From Actinoplanes palleronii (GTDB taxonomy: Bacteria > Actinomycetota > Actinomycetes > Mycobacteriales > Micromonosporaceae): a stretch of 64,000 bases of DNA. The position numbers and the translations under genes were made by a program. The stretch's first letter is position 1. The number at the start of each line of letters is the position of its first letter. The stretch spans positions 20,913 through 84,912 of the forward strand of contig NZ_BOMS01000136.1 in NCBI RefSeq assembly GCF_016862315.1. The letters run 5' to 3'. Below are positions 7,235-15,679 of the stretch, in pieces. Below the pieces are notes generated by a model. The model had not been told where the DNA came from, did no database searches, and worked only from the letters and a program-made list of their open reading frames with translations.

Positions 7235-8767
7235 ATGAGACTTCGCACCATGGCGCTGCTCGCGGCCGGTTCCCTGGCTGCCGCGGGCACGCTGGTCACG
7301 GCGCTGCCCCCGGCGTCCGCGGCCAGTGCCGGCTGCACCGTCACGTACAAGGTCGCGAGCCAGTGGCAGGGCGGCTTCCAGGGCGACGTCACCGTGAAGA
7401 ACCTCGGTGACCCGCTCAGCTCCTGGACCCTCGGCTTCGACTTCGCCGACGCCGGGCAGAAGGTCACCCAGGGCTGGAGCGCCACCTGGAGCCAGTCCGG
7501 CACCCGGGTCACCGCGGCGAGCATGAGCTGGAACGGCTCGCTCGCCACGAACGCCTCGGCCGGGCTCGGCTTCACCGGCGCCTGGACCGGCGCCAACCCG
7601 GTGCCGGCCGCCTTCACCCTCAACGGCGTGACCTGCACCGGCGCGGTGGCGACGTCCGCACCGACGTCAGCACCGACCTCGTCGCCGACCGTCTCACCGA
7701 CCGTGTCCCCCACGGTCTCGCCGACGTCCTCGCCGACTCCGGCGCCCAGCGGCGCCGCGCCCGTCCTGCGGGTGTCCGGCAACAAGTTCGTCACCGCGGC
7801 CGGCGCCGAGCACCGGCTCTACGGCGTGAACCGCTCCGGCGGCGAGTTCGCCTGCATCCAGGGCAACGGCATCTGGGACGGCCCGATGGACCAGGCCTCG
7901 ATCACCGCCATGCGCTCCTGGAAGATCCGCACCGTCCGGGTGCCGCTCAACGAGGAGTGCTGGCTCGGCACCGCCGACGTGCCGGCCGCGTACGGTGGCG
8001 CCGTCTACCAGGCCGCGGTCAAGGACTACGTGAACCTGCTGGTCAAGAACGGCATCACCCCGATCGTGGAGATGCACTGGAACTACGGCCTCTACACCGG
8101 GACCTCGTCCGGCTGCGCCGACGTCAAGGCCACGTGCCAGAAGCCGATGCCCGACGCCCAGTACGCCCCGGCGTTCTGGACCGGCGTGGCGACCGCCTTC
8201 AAGGGCAACGACGCGGTCATCCTCGACCTGTTCAACGAGCCCTACCCGGAGCGGGCCACCGGCGACGCGACGAGCGGCTGGAAGTGCTGGCGCGACGGCG
8301 GCACCTGCGCCGGCATCGGGTACCAGGTGGCCGGTTTCCAGGGCCTGGTGAACACCGTGCGGGCCACCGGCGCCACCAACATCATCATGATCGGCGGGCT
8401 GGCCTACTCGAACGACCTCAGCCAGTGGCTCACCTACAAGCCGAGCGACCCGCTGAACAACCTGGCCGCGTTCGCGCACATCTACAACTTCAACACCTGC
8501 GCGAACACGTCCTGCTGGACCAGCCAGCTGGCGCCGGTCGCCGCGCAGGTGCCGCTGACGCTCAGCGAGATCGGTGAGAACGACTGCGCGCACGGCTTCA
8601 TCGACGGCCTGATGGACTGGGCGGACGCGAACCGGGTCGGCTACCTGGGCTGGACCTGGAACACCTGGGACTGCGCCACCGGCCCGTCCCTGATCAGCAA
8701 CCACAACGGCACTCCGACCGTTTTCGGTCAGGGCCTCAAGGACCGCCTGGCTCGGGTGTCCGACTAG
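7235..8767 (+). CDS. Secreted cellulase, CBM2 plus GH5
   Basis: 510 residues. Signal peptide of about 29-30 residues (MRLRTMALLAAG, ending near PASA). A family 2 cellulose-binding module follows at about 34-130 (GCTVTYKVASQWQGGFQGDV, WSATWSQSG, with the usual flanking Cys). Next is a Ser/Thr/Pro linker at about 135-170 with SPTVSPTVSP repeats, then a GH5 catalytic domain. The acid/base is E335 in LDLFNEPYP and the nucleophile E445 in LSEIGEND. It should hydrolyse beta-1,4-glucan outside the cell. ATG 7235 is chosen because it gives the clean signal peptide and leaves the CebR box upstream. Two hairpins follow the stop. Confidence 0.95.
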   Translation: MRLRTMALLAAGSLAAAGTLVTALPPASAASAGCTVTYKVASQWQGGFQGDVTVKNLGDPLSSWTLGFDFADAGQKVTQGWSATWSQSGTRVTAASMSWNGSLATNASAGLGFTGAWTGANPVPAAFTLNGVTCTGAVATSAPTSAPTSSPTVSPTVSPTVSPTSSPTPAPSGAAPVLRVSGNKFVTAAGAEHRLYGVNRSGGEFACIQGNGIWDGPMDQASITAMRSWKIRTVRVPLNEECWLGTADVPAAYGGAVYQAAVKDYVNLLVKNGITPIVEMHWNYGLYTGTSSGCADVKATCQKPMPDAQYAPAFWTGVATAFKGNDAVILDLFNEPYPERATGDATSGWKCWRDGGTCAGIGYQVAGFQGLVNTVRATGATNIIMIGGLAYSNDLSQWLTYKPSDPLNNLAAFAHIYNFNTCANTSCWTSQLAPVAAQVPLTLSEIGENDCAHGFIDGLMDWADANRVGYLGWTWNTWDCATGPSLISNHNGTPTVFGQGLKDRLARVSD

Positions 8768-8773
8768 GGCTGT

Positions 8774-8807
8774 CCGGACGCCGGCCGGAGCCCCGACCGG
8801 CGTCCGG
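8774..8807 (+). terminator. Terminator hairpin after the cellulase
   Basis: A perfect 11-bp stem, CCGGACGCCGG / CCGGCGTCCGG, begins seven bases after the cellulase stop codon. No U-run follows. Confidence 0.75.
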
Positions 8808-8828
8808 AACACGCCCCAGGGGGAGACG

Positions 8829-8862
8829 ACCGGCCGTGGGGAGACGGCACCCCACGGCCGGT
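8829..8862. terminator. Second strong hairpin
   Basis: A perfect 13-bp stem, ACCGGCCGTGGGG / CCCCACGGCCGGT, with an 8-base loop, 21 bp beyond the first hairpin. It may be a backup terminator for the cellulase or part of the repeat-rich gap. Confidence 0.6.
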
Positions 8863-8923
8863 TCCCTCACGGAGTGCTCAGCTCCCTCTCGACCCGCAGA
8901 TCCGGCCGGCGCTCGGTCGTTGT

Positions 8924-9085
8924 GAGCGTTGTGTGGGGAGTTGTGGTGCGGAGCGCGCCGAAAGTCCCCACGTTCGGCCGTTCCGAGCGTTGCGTGGGGT
9001 TTTTGGGTGCGGAGCGCGCCGAAAGTCCCCTCGCTCGGTTGTTCTGCTTGCTGCGTGGGGAGTTTGGGTGCGGAGTCCGCGGGGT
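8924..9085. repeat. 61-bp tandem repeat family, locus 1
   Basis: About 2.6 units with an exact 61-bp period: the shared 8-mer G(C/T)GTGGGG begins at 8931, 8992 and 9053. Each unit can fold, for example GTGGGGA with TCCCCAC and an inner GGTGCG-GAG-CGCGCC. The same family recurs at 19300-19533. With the two hairpins upstream it fills the gene-free gap 8768-9091, where no convincing coding region is seen. Confidence 0.85.
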
Positions 9086-9091
9086 GGTGGG

Positions 9092-9877
9092 TCAGCGTTT
9101 GAGGGCTACGCCGCCGGACATCTGGACGTGGGAGTCGTCGACGGGCGGGGCGGCGGGGTCCGGGCGCCACCGGTTGACCAGCGTGACACCCGGGTCGACG
9201 AGCTCCAGGCCGCGGAACAGGCCGGCCACCTCGTCGTCGGTGCGCGGCTTGGCCGGGATGCCGCGGGCCGTGTAGACCTTCGCGCCCTGCACCGCCTGCT
9301 CGTTGTGCGCCGTGACCGTGGAGATCGCCAGCGCGCTGCCCGGCGCGAGCGGCGCCATCAGCGTGTCGATGATCCGGTGTGCCCGGTCCTCGTCGGTGAC
9401 GAACTGCAGGACCGCGATCAGGCTGATCGCGATCGGCCGGCTGAAGTCGAGCGCCCGCACCTCCGGCGAGTTGATGATCAGCTCGGCGTCGTTCAGGTCG
9501 GCGTCCAGATAGGCGGTCGAGCCCCCCGGCGCCGAGGTGAGCAGCGCCCGGGCGTGCACCAGCACTATCGGGTCGTTGTCCACGTAGACCACCCGCGAGG
9601 TGGGGTCGACGCCCTGCACCACCTCGTGCAGGTTGGGTGCGGTGGGCAGCCCGGCACCGATGTCCAGGAATTGCCGGATGCCCAGGTCCGCGGCCAGATA
9701 GCGAGCCGTCCGCGCCAGGTAGTTGCGGTTCGCGCGCATCGAGATCGGCAGGCTGGGGGAGGACTTCACGATCTCGGCGGCGGCGGCGCGGTCCGCCTCG
9801 AAGTTGTCCTTGCCGCCCAGCAGGTGGTCATAGATGCGGGCGGAGTGCGGGACGGCGGTGTTCAGCTCGACGGCCAT
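9092..9877 (-). CDS. DUF574-type SAM-dependent methyltransferase
   Basis: 261 residues. The N-terminus (SARIYDHLLGGKDNFEADR) and FLDIGAGLPTAPNLHEVVQ, then VVYVDNDPIVLVHARALL, are the fingerprint of the actinobacterial DUF574 family, a Rossmann-fold methyltransferase group expanded in Streptomyces and relatives. D-x-G-x-G forms the SAM site. Substrates are unknown; several copies per genome is usual. TACATT lies six bases before the ATG (complement of 9884-9889), suggesting a leaderless transcript. A barstar-domain gene lies just upstream on the same strand. Confidence 0.88.
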   Translation of the reverse strand: MAVELNTAVPHSARIYDHLLGGKDNFEADRAAAAEIVKSSPSLPISMRANRNYLARTARYLAADLGIRQFLDIGAGLPTAPNLHEVVQGVDPTSRVVYVDNDPIVLVHARALLTSAPGGSTAYLDADLNDAELIINSPEVRALDFSRPIAISLIAVLQFVTDEDRAHRIIDTLMAPLAPGSALAISTVTAHNEQAVQGAKVYTARGIPAKPRTDDEVAGLFRGLELVDPGVTLVNRWRPDPAAPPVDDSHVQMSGGVALKR

Positions 9878-9898
9878 GGGTGCAATGTAGTCAGCGGA

Positions 9899-11104
9899 TC
9901 AACGGAGTTCGACCTCGACCCCGTCCTCGGCGAGCCAGGCGAGCAGATGGTCCATGGTCACCGCCGGGCACCAGTCGCGCTGATCGTAACCGGGCACCAG
10001 GTGCCGCGCGGCCACCTCGGCGTCGTGCCAGACCAGCCGGAACCCGGTCGCCGCGCCCCAGTCGCCGAGCAGGCAGTCGTGCAGCGCTCCGGCGTTCCAG
10101 CCGAAGTACCCACCGGGCCCGTTGATCGCCTCGCCGATCGCGCAGTAGAAGCTGTCCTCGTCGGTGACGTGCCGCCCGTCCAGGTGGTACGTCGTGCCGG
10201 CGGCCCGGTCCGGTCCCGGCCGGTGGTGCGCCAGCGCCGCACCGGCCCACTCGTGCCGCAGCGCGGGCGGGTACGCCGCCCACAGCCCGGACTCGGTCGG
10301 CCGCCCGCCCCGCCAGTGCTCCCAGATCTCCCGGGCCCCGGTCGAGCGGCCGCCTTTGATCGCGTCGCCGTACGAACTCTCGAACGTCACGTCGACCAGC
10401 CCGTCGCCGAGCACCGAGGGCTGCACCCCGGACACCTCGGCGCCCAGCCCGCTGTCCAGCATGTGCGTGGCGGTGCCGTCGTGCGCGACGCTGTATATCG
10501 ACGCGATGATCATGCGGCGGTGCTTGGCGGCGCCCCGCTGCAGCGCGTCGATGGCCCGCTGCAGCCGTGGCTCGGGCCGGCAGCCGATCAGCGTGGCCGG
10601 CTTCGGCATCGGCTCGGGCCGGGGCCGGAACACGCCGGACACGTCCTGGCAGGTGCCGAACTTCTCCTCGCCCACGCCGGTGATGCCGGTCAGCACGTAC
10701 CCGTCGGCCTCCGGGGCGCGGGACGGCCGGCGGCGGCGCTTGCGGTGCTCCGGGTCGATCCGCAGCCGGCCCTCGACGGTCACGTCGAACACGCCGAACC
10801 CGGCCGGGCGGGCCTCCACCACGGTCAGGTCGAGCAGCTCCTCGGTGCACTCCCAGCACTCGCGAGGGTGCTTGGACTCCGGCCGGTGGATCGCTTCGAG
10901 ACCGATATTGCCCAGCCACGGCGGGCCGAAGCCGTCACAGGCCGCGCGCAGCAGCCCGGCCGGCGCGCATCCGTGCAGCGTGTACCGCTCGACCGGCGGT
11001 TCGCCCGGGTCGGTGAACAGGCCGTCGATGTCGGTGCAGGCCGCCACCACCGCGTCGTCGTCGTCGACGTTCTGGTCGACGAGAAGCCAGGGGAAGCCGG
11101 TCAT
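9899..11104 (-). CDS. Large protein with C-terminal barstar-like domain
   Basis: About 401 residues. The last 90 residues (YHLDGRHVTDEDSFYCAIGE, GPGGYFGWNAGALHDCL and LLAWLAEDGVEVEL) follow the barstar family, which binds and inhibits barnase-type RNases. Classical barstars are about 90 residues. Here some 300 residues precede the domain, with Cys pairs (CWECTEELLDL, a CQD and a CRPEP stretch) and charged segments but no recognised motif. This N-terminal part may itself be a second inhibitor or sensor domain. No barnase-like toxin is adjacent. In-frame ATGs occur at 11161, 11131 and 11104; 11104 has TACGGT six bases upstream. Confidence 0.65.
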   Translation of the reverse strand: MTGFPWLLVDQNVDDDDAVVAACTDIDGLFTDPGEPPVERYTLHGCAPAGLLRAACDGFGPPWLGNIGLEAIHRPESKHPRECWECTEELLDLTVVEARPAGFGVFDVTVEGRLRIDPEHRKRRRRPSRAPEADGYVLTGITGVGEEKFGTCQDVSGVFRPRPEPMPKPATLIGCRPEPRLQRAIDALQRGAAKHRRMIIASIYSVAHDGTATHMLDSGLGAEVSGVQPSVLGDGLVDVTFESSYGDAIKGGRSTGAREIWEHWRGGRPTESGLWAAYPPALRHEWAGAALAHHRPGPDRAAGTTYHLDGRHVTDEDSFYCAIGEAINGPGGYFGWNAGALHDCLLGDWGAATGFRLVWHDAEVAARHLVPGYDQRDWCPAVTMDHLLAWLAEDGVEVELR

Positions 11105-11252
11105 CGGGCGACCGTACCGGTAAGTCGGCATTGCGCCGACATTGAGGGGATCAGGCCCCATCAGACGGGAAAGATGCGCTGCTCAGCGGTAGTCTGCGGC
11201 AGATAGGGACATATCGCGCAGCGCAACGTCGCGGTGACGCAGGGAGAATGAT

Positions 11253-12368
11253 GTGAAGGTCGGCATTCCCAGCGAGGTCAAGAACAACGAGTTCCGGGTC
11301 GCGATCACCCCGGCCGGCGTGTTCGAGTTCGACCGCGCGGGACATCAGGTGTTCGTGCAGAGCAGCGCCGGGCTCGGATCGTCGATCACCGACGCCGACT
11401 ATCGGGACGCGGGCGCCACCATCCTGCCGGACGGGGACGCGGTGTGGGCCGCCGCCGAGCTGATCCTCAAGGTCAAGGAGCCGGTGGCCAGCGAGTACCA
11501 CCGGATGCGCCCGGGTCAGGTGCTCTTCACCTACCTGCACCTCGCCGCGTCCAAGGAGTGCACCGACGCGCTGGTCGACCACAAGGTCACCGGGATCGCG
11601 TACGAGACGGTCGAGCTACCGGACCGCTCGCTGCCGCTGCTGGCCCCGATGTCCGAGGTGGCCGGCCGGCTCGCGCCACAGGTCGGCGCGTACCACCTGA
11701 TGCGCCAGGGCGGTGGCCGCGGCGTGCTGATGGGCGGGGTGCCCGGGGTGTACGCGGCCAAGACCGTGGTGATCGGCGCGGGAGTGTCCGGGATGAACGC
11801 GGCCGCGATCGCGCTCGGCATGCAGTCCGAGGTGCTGCTGCTGGACAAGAACATCGCCCGGTTGCGCGCGGCCGACGAGGACTACCGCGGGCACCTGCAG
11901 ACGATCGCTTCCAACGCGTACGAAATCGAACGTGCCGTGCTCGACGCGGACCTGGTGGTGGGCGCGGTCCTGGTGCCCGGCGCGAAAGCGCCCCGGCTGA
12001 TCTCCAACGACCTGGTGTCCCGGATGAAACCCGGCAGTGTGCTGGTGGACATCTCGATCGACCAGGGTGGCTGCTTCGAGGCGTCCCGGCCGACCACCCA
12101 CGACGATCCGACCTACCGGGTGCACGGATCGATGTTCTACTGCGTCGCGAACATGCCCGGCGCGGTGCCGCACACCAGCACCTACGCGCTCACCAACGTG
12201 ACACTCCCGTACGCTCTGGAACTGGCCAACCGCGGCTGGCGCGACGCCCTGCGGCGTGATCCGGCGCTCGCCGCCGGCCTGAACACGCACGGCGGGCAGG
12301 TGATCTACGGCCCGGTCGCCGAGGCGCACGGCATGACGGCGACATCGCTGGAGGAGGTCCTGAGCTGA
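11253..12368 (+). CDS. ald: Alanine dehydrogenase
   Basis: 371 residues, the usual length. It catalyses reversible NAD-dependent deamination of L-alanine to pyruvate. LILKVKEP and FTYLHLAA carry the catalytic Lys and His. VVIGAGVSGMNAAAIA is the NAD-binding glycine loop. NMPGAVPHTSTYALTN contains the conserved Asn and His near the active site. Starts at GTG 11253 with AGGGAG upstream. Its last codons overlap the probable xerD start (CTGA), so the two genes look translationally coupled. Confidence 0.95.
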   Translation: MKVGIPSEVKNNEFRVAITPAGVFEFDRAGHQVFVQSSAGLGSSITDADYRDAGATILPDGDAVWAAAELILKVKEPVASEYHRMRPGQVLFTYLHLAASKECTDALVDHKVTGIAYETVELPDRSLPLLAPMSEVAGRLAPQVGAYHLMRQGGGRGVLMGGVPGVYAAKTVVIGAGVSGMNAAAIALGMQSEVLLLDKNIARLRAADEDYRGHLQTIASNAYEIERAVLDADLVVGAVLVPGAKAPRLISNDLVSRMKPGSVLVDISIDQGGCFEASRPTTHDDPTYRVHGSMFYCVANMPGAVPHTSTYALTNVTLPYALELANRGWRDALRRDPALAAGLNTHGGQVIYGPVAEAHGMTATSLEEVLS

Positions 12369-13279
12369 GTCTCGACCGGACGATCCAGGCCTACCTGGAC
12401 CATCTGAGCGTGGAGCGGGGCCTGTCCCGCAACACGCTCGCCTCCTACCGCCGCGACCTGGACCGCTACGCCGAGCAACTGACCGCCGCCGGGATCGCCG
12501 AGCTGGCGCAGGTGCGCCCGAAGGACGTCACCGGGCACCTGGCGGCGCTGCGGGCCGAGGGCCTGGCGTCGTCGTCGGCCGCCCGGGCGATCAGCGCGGT
12601 GCGCGGGCTGCACCGGTTCGCGCTGCGCGAACGGCTGGTGACCCACGACGCGGCCGCCGAGGTGCGCCCGCCCAGCCCGCCGAAACGCCTGCCCAAGGCG
12701 CTCGACGTCGATCAGGTCAGCCGCCTGCTCGCGGTGCCGGCCGCGGACAACCCGCTGGGGTTGCGCGACCGGGCGCTGCTGGAGTTCCTCTACGGCACCG
12801 GTGCGCGGATCTCCGAGGCGGTCGGCGCCGACATCGACGACCTCGACCTGGGCGAGCAGAGCGCCGCGCTGCTGCGCGGCAAGGGCGGGCGGACCCGGCT
12901 GGTCCCGGTCGGCGGTTACGCCCGGACCGCTGTACAGGCCTATTTGGTACGAGCACGGCCGACCCTCGCGGAGGCCGGCCGGGGCACCCCGGCGATCTTC
13001 CTGAACGCCCGTGGTGGCCGGCTCTCCCGGCAGAGCGCGTGGACCGTCCTGCACCGCTGCGCCACCGTGGCCGGCCTGCCGATCGACGGCCCGTACGCGG
13101 TCAGTCCACATACGCTGCGTCACTCGTACGCCACGCATCTGCTCGACGGCGGGGCCGATGTGCGAGTGGTGCAGGAACTGCTGGGACACGCCTCGGTCAC
13201 CACGACGCAGGTGTATACGCTGGTGACCGTCGAGCGTCTGCGGGAGGTCTACGCGACTTCTCACCCGCGCGCTCGTTAG
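12365..13279 (+). CDS. xerD: Tyrosine recombinase XerD, probable CTG start
   Basis: About 304 residues, the site-specific recombinase that with XerC resolves chromosome dimers at dif. With the start at 12365 the catalytic residues are R148 (GTGARISE), K173 (GKGGRTRL), H249 and R252 (HTLRHSY), a further His in GHASVT, and Y284 (TTQVYT). The first ATG/GTG/TTG in frame is GTG 12410, but that would delete SLDRTIQAYLDHLS, the typical XerD N-terminus. Upstream of this there is no ATG, GTG or TTG, only CTG at 12365, seven bases after a perfect GGAGGAGG and overlapping the ald stop as CTGA. Position matches Rv1701. Confidence 0.9.
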   Translation: MSLDRTIQAYLDHLSVERGLSRNTLASYRRDLDRYAEQLTAAGIAELAQVRPKDVTGHLAALRAEGLASSSAARAISAVRGLHRFALRERLVTHDAAAEVRPPSPPKRLPKALDVDQVSRLLAVPAADNPLGLRDRALLEFLYGTGARISEAVGADIDDLDLGEQSAALLRGKGGRTRLVPVGGYARTAVQAYLVRARPTLAEAGRGTPAIFLNARGGRLSRQSAWTVLHRCATVAGLPIDGPYAVSPHTLRHSYATHLLDGGADVRVVQELLGHASVTTTQVYTLVTVERLREVYATSHPRAR

Positions 13280-13361
13280 AAGGTACGCATCCCTAGGTGC
13301 GACACGCCGAACGGCTGACCCCGTTGGCGCGGCGTGGGTGGCGTACAGTCGGGCTTCGGTT

Positions 13362-13376
13362 CCGACTTAGAGTCGG
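13362..13376. promoter_or_regulatory. Palindrome upstream of parA-like gene
   Basis: CCGACT-TAG-AGTCGG is a perfect inverted repeat 17 bp before the ATG of the ParA gene. It could be an operator or a leader hairpin; no known regulator is recognised. Confidence 0.4.
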
Positions 13377-13392
13377 ATGGGGGGCGAGGGCG

Positions 13393-14325
13393 ATGTCAGG
13401 GCACGGCCAGCGTGCGGAGGCTTGGACCACCGCGCTCCGCGACCAGCAGAACTCCCTCGACCTCGGCGCCGAACTGGGTCCGGCCGACCCCACGGCGTAC
13501 ACGATGCGCCGCCCGATCCCCGAGCCGATGCCGACCGATCGGCACGGCCCGGCGCGGATCATCGCGCTGGCCAACCAGAAAGGTGGCGTCGGCAAGACGA
13601 CCACCACGATCAACCTGGGCGCCGCGCTGGCGGAGTACGGGCGCAAGGTGCTGCTCGTCGACTTCGACCCGCAGGGCGCCTGCTCGGTCGGCCTGGGTGT
13701 GAACCCGCACAACCTCGACCTGAGCGTCTACAACCTGCTGATGCAGGACGACGTCGCCACCGAGGACGTCATCATCAAGACCAACATCGCCGGGCTGCAC
13801 CTGCTGCCGGCCAACATCGACCTCTCCGCGGCCGAGATCCAGCTGGTCAACGAGGTCGCCCGGGAGATGGCGCTGGCCCGGGCGCTGCGCTCGGTCCGCA
13901 AGGAGTACGACTTCATCCTGATCGACTGCCAGCCCTCGCTGGGCCTGCTGGCGATCAACGCGCTGACCATCGCGAACGCGGTGCTGATCCCGCTGGAGTG
14001 CGAGTTCTTCTCGCTGCGCGGTGTCGCCCTGCTGCTGGACACCATCGACAAGGTGCGCGAGCGGCTCAACTTCGACCTCGAGCTTGAAGGCATCCTGGCC
14101 ACCATGTACGACTCCCGCACCACGCATTGCCGCCAGGTGCTGCAGCGGGTGGTCGAGGCGTTCGGCGACAAGGTGTACCAGACGGTGATCACGAAGACGG
14201 TGAAGTTCCCGGAGTCGACCGTGGCCGGTGCGCCGATCACTACGCTGGACCCGGCGTCGTCCGGCGCCCGCAACTACCGCCAGCTCGCTCGCGAGGTCAT
14301 CGCCGCCAAGGTTGAACGAGGGTAG
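13393..14325 (+). CDS. ParA-family ATPase of the scpAB locus
   Basis: About 310 residues. The Walker-type deviant P-loop KGGVGKTTTTINLG starts at K63, followed by VLLVDFDPQGACSVGLG and FILIDCQPSLGLLAINAL. This is the chromosomal ParA/Soj-like protein that precedes scpA in actinobacteria (Rv1708 in M. tuberculosis), distinct from the oriC parA that pairs with parB. It likely acts in chromosome organisation together with ScpA/ScpB. ATG 13393 is chosen because it follows GAGGG closely; the upstream extension is arginine-rich and unlike the family. The next gene starts 12 bp after its stop. Confidence 0.9.
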   Translation: MSGHGQRAEAWTTALRDQQNSLDLGAELGPADPTAYTMRRPIPEPMPTDRHGPARIIALANQKGGVGKTTTTINLGAALAEYGRKVLLVDFDPQGACSVGLGVNPHNLDLSVYNLLMQDDVATEDVIIKTNIAGLHLLPANIDLSAAEIQLVNEVAREMALARALRSVRKEYDFILIDCQPSLGLLAINALTIANAVLIPLECEFFSLRGVALLLDTIDKVRERLNFDLELEGILATMYDSRTTHCRQVLQRVVEAFGDKVYQTVITKTVKFPESTVAGAPITTLDPASSGARNYRQLAREVIAAKVERG

Positions 14326-14336
14326 GTTCCGGCTCC

Positions 14337-15011
14337 GTGCTCTTCGCGCTCGGGACACCGGTCGCGTTCGTCGCGCTGGTCGTCTCCTTCATCTGTGGCC
14401 TGCTCCTGCGCGCGGTCGCCATCCGGTTCACCGCACGGACGGTCGGCCTGGCCGACCGCAACGAGTCCCTGCGGCCCACCCTGCGCAACGACATCGACCC
14501 GTTCGGCGCGGTCGGCGCCGCGCTCGGCGGGATGGGCTGGGGCAAACAGCTCAGTGTCGACGACGTGCCGCGCTGGCGGGGCCGGGGCCGGGCCGCCGCG
14601 GTCTTCGCCGCCGGGCCGGTGGCCTGTATCCTCGCCGGTGAGCTGATGCTGGCGGCGCTGGCGCTGACCGAGCCGTACGCCGACGTGTTCCAGGCGATCC
14701 GGGTCGGCGACGTGCTGCACGGGGTGGCCATCGAGCCGTACTGGGAGCAGGCGCTGCTCGCCTTCGGTGGCGGGCTGCTCGCGTTCGGACTGCTCGCGCT
14801 GATCCCGATCCCGCCACTTGACGGTTTCGGCATCCTCTACTGCGCGCTGCGCAAGCCCGGCGCGGGCATGCAGTGGATGCGGCTGTGGTTCGAGGACAAG
14901 AACATCGGCGTCCTGTTGCTGCTGCTCTTCAGCCTGTTCCCGGGCGGCTACCCGCTGATCACGCTGATCCTGGACGTCCTGGGGAACTTCTTCCTGCGCG
15001 TGTGGGGCTGA
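14337..15011 (+). CDS. Site-2-protease-like membrane protein lacking HExxH
   Basis: 224 residues with about five membrane segments. NDIDPFGAVGAALGGMGWGKQ and IPIPPLDGF correspond to the conserved DPFG and LDG regions of M50 site-2 proteases. The zinc-binding HExxH expected in the first helix is absent; the helix reads ICGLLLRAVAIRFTAR. It is therefore probably not a protease, or a very divergent one. TAGGTT overlaps the ParA stop codon eight bases before GTG 14337 and could give a leaderless transcript. It accompanies parA near scpA, so a membrane partner role is possible. Confidence 0.7.
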   Translation: MLFALGTPVAFVALVVSFICGLLLRAVAIRFTARTVGLADRNESLRPTLRNDIDPFGAVGAALGGMGWGKQLSVDDVPRWRGRGRAAAVFAAGPVACILAGELMLAALALTEPYADVFQAIRVGDVLHGVAIEPYWEQALLAFGGGLLAFGLLALIPIPPLDGFGILYCALRKPGAGMQWMRLWFEDKNIGVLLLLLFSLFPGGYPLITLILDVLGNFFLRVWG

Positions 15012-15639
15012 CCGGGGCGAGTCCTCTCGCCCGGTCGAGGATCTCCGGGCGGGCCTTGGCCGGGTGGCCGGCGTCGAACGGCGGCTGCGGGTCGTACTCG
15101 GTCCACAGCTGGATCGCCTCGGCGTGGTCGCGGCCGGCGATCTCACCGCTGAGCCACAGCGCCAGGTCCAGCCCGGCCGACACCCCGGCCGCCGTGACGA
15201 TCCTCCCGGAGCACACGATCCGCTCGTCCCGGCGCGGCTGCGCGCCGAGCCGGCCGAGGGTGTCCTGGGCGATCCAGTGCGTGGTGGCCGGCCGTCCGCC
15301 GAGCAGGCCGGCGGCGGCCAGGATCAGCGCGCCGGAACAGACCGACGTGGTCCAGGTGGTGGTGTCGTGCACCCGGGCCAGCCAGCCGGTGAGCTCCCGG
15401 TCGGCCATCGCGGCGGCGGTGCCGGGCCCGGAACCGGGCACCAGCACCAGATCGGGCCGGGGCGTCCGGGCGAACGTGTGGGTGACGCCGAGGGTCAGCA
15501 CCCCGCTGTCGGTCAGCAGCGGCCCGGTCGCCGCGCCGACGAAGCGCACCTCGGCCTCCGGCAGTAAACGCAGGATTTCGTACGGGCCGACCGCGTCCAG
15601 GGCGGTCACATCGGGATAGAGGACGATCGCGATCTGCAT
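14959..15639 (-). CDS. DJ-1/PfpI family protein
   Basis: 226 residues of the class I glutamine-amidotransferase-like fold. IAIVLYPDVTALDAVGPYEIL is the typical start. The nucleophile elbow Cys is C101 in TSVCSGALILAAAGLL. This subgroup includes isonitrile hydratases and regulators without the DNA-binding part. It ends inside the convergent S2P-like gene (53-bp overlap). A second DJ-1 protein, fused to an AraC domain, lies immediately upstream on the same strand, so the pair is probably an operon. Function inferred only to family level. Confidence 0.85.
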   Translation of the reverse strand: MQIAIVLYPDVTALDAVGPYEILRLLPEAEVRFVGAATGPLLTDSGVLTLGVTHTFARTPRPDLVLVPGSGPGTAAAMADRELTGWLARVHDTTTWTTSVCSGALILAAAGLLGGRPATTHWIAQDTLGRLGAQPRRDERIVCSGRIVTAAGVSAGLDLALWLSGEIAGRDHAEAIQLWTEYDPQPPFDAGHPAKARPEILDRARGLAPVSPTRAGRSSPGRPGSA

Positions 15640-15679
15640 GGCGCCGATGCTGCCGCCCGTGACGCGCCCCGGGCACCGC

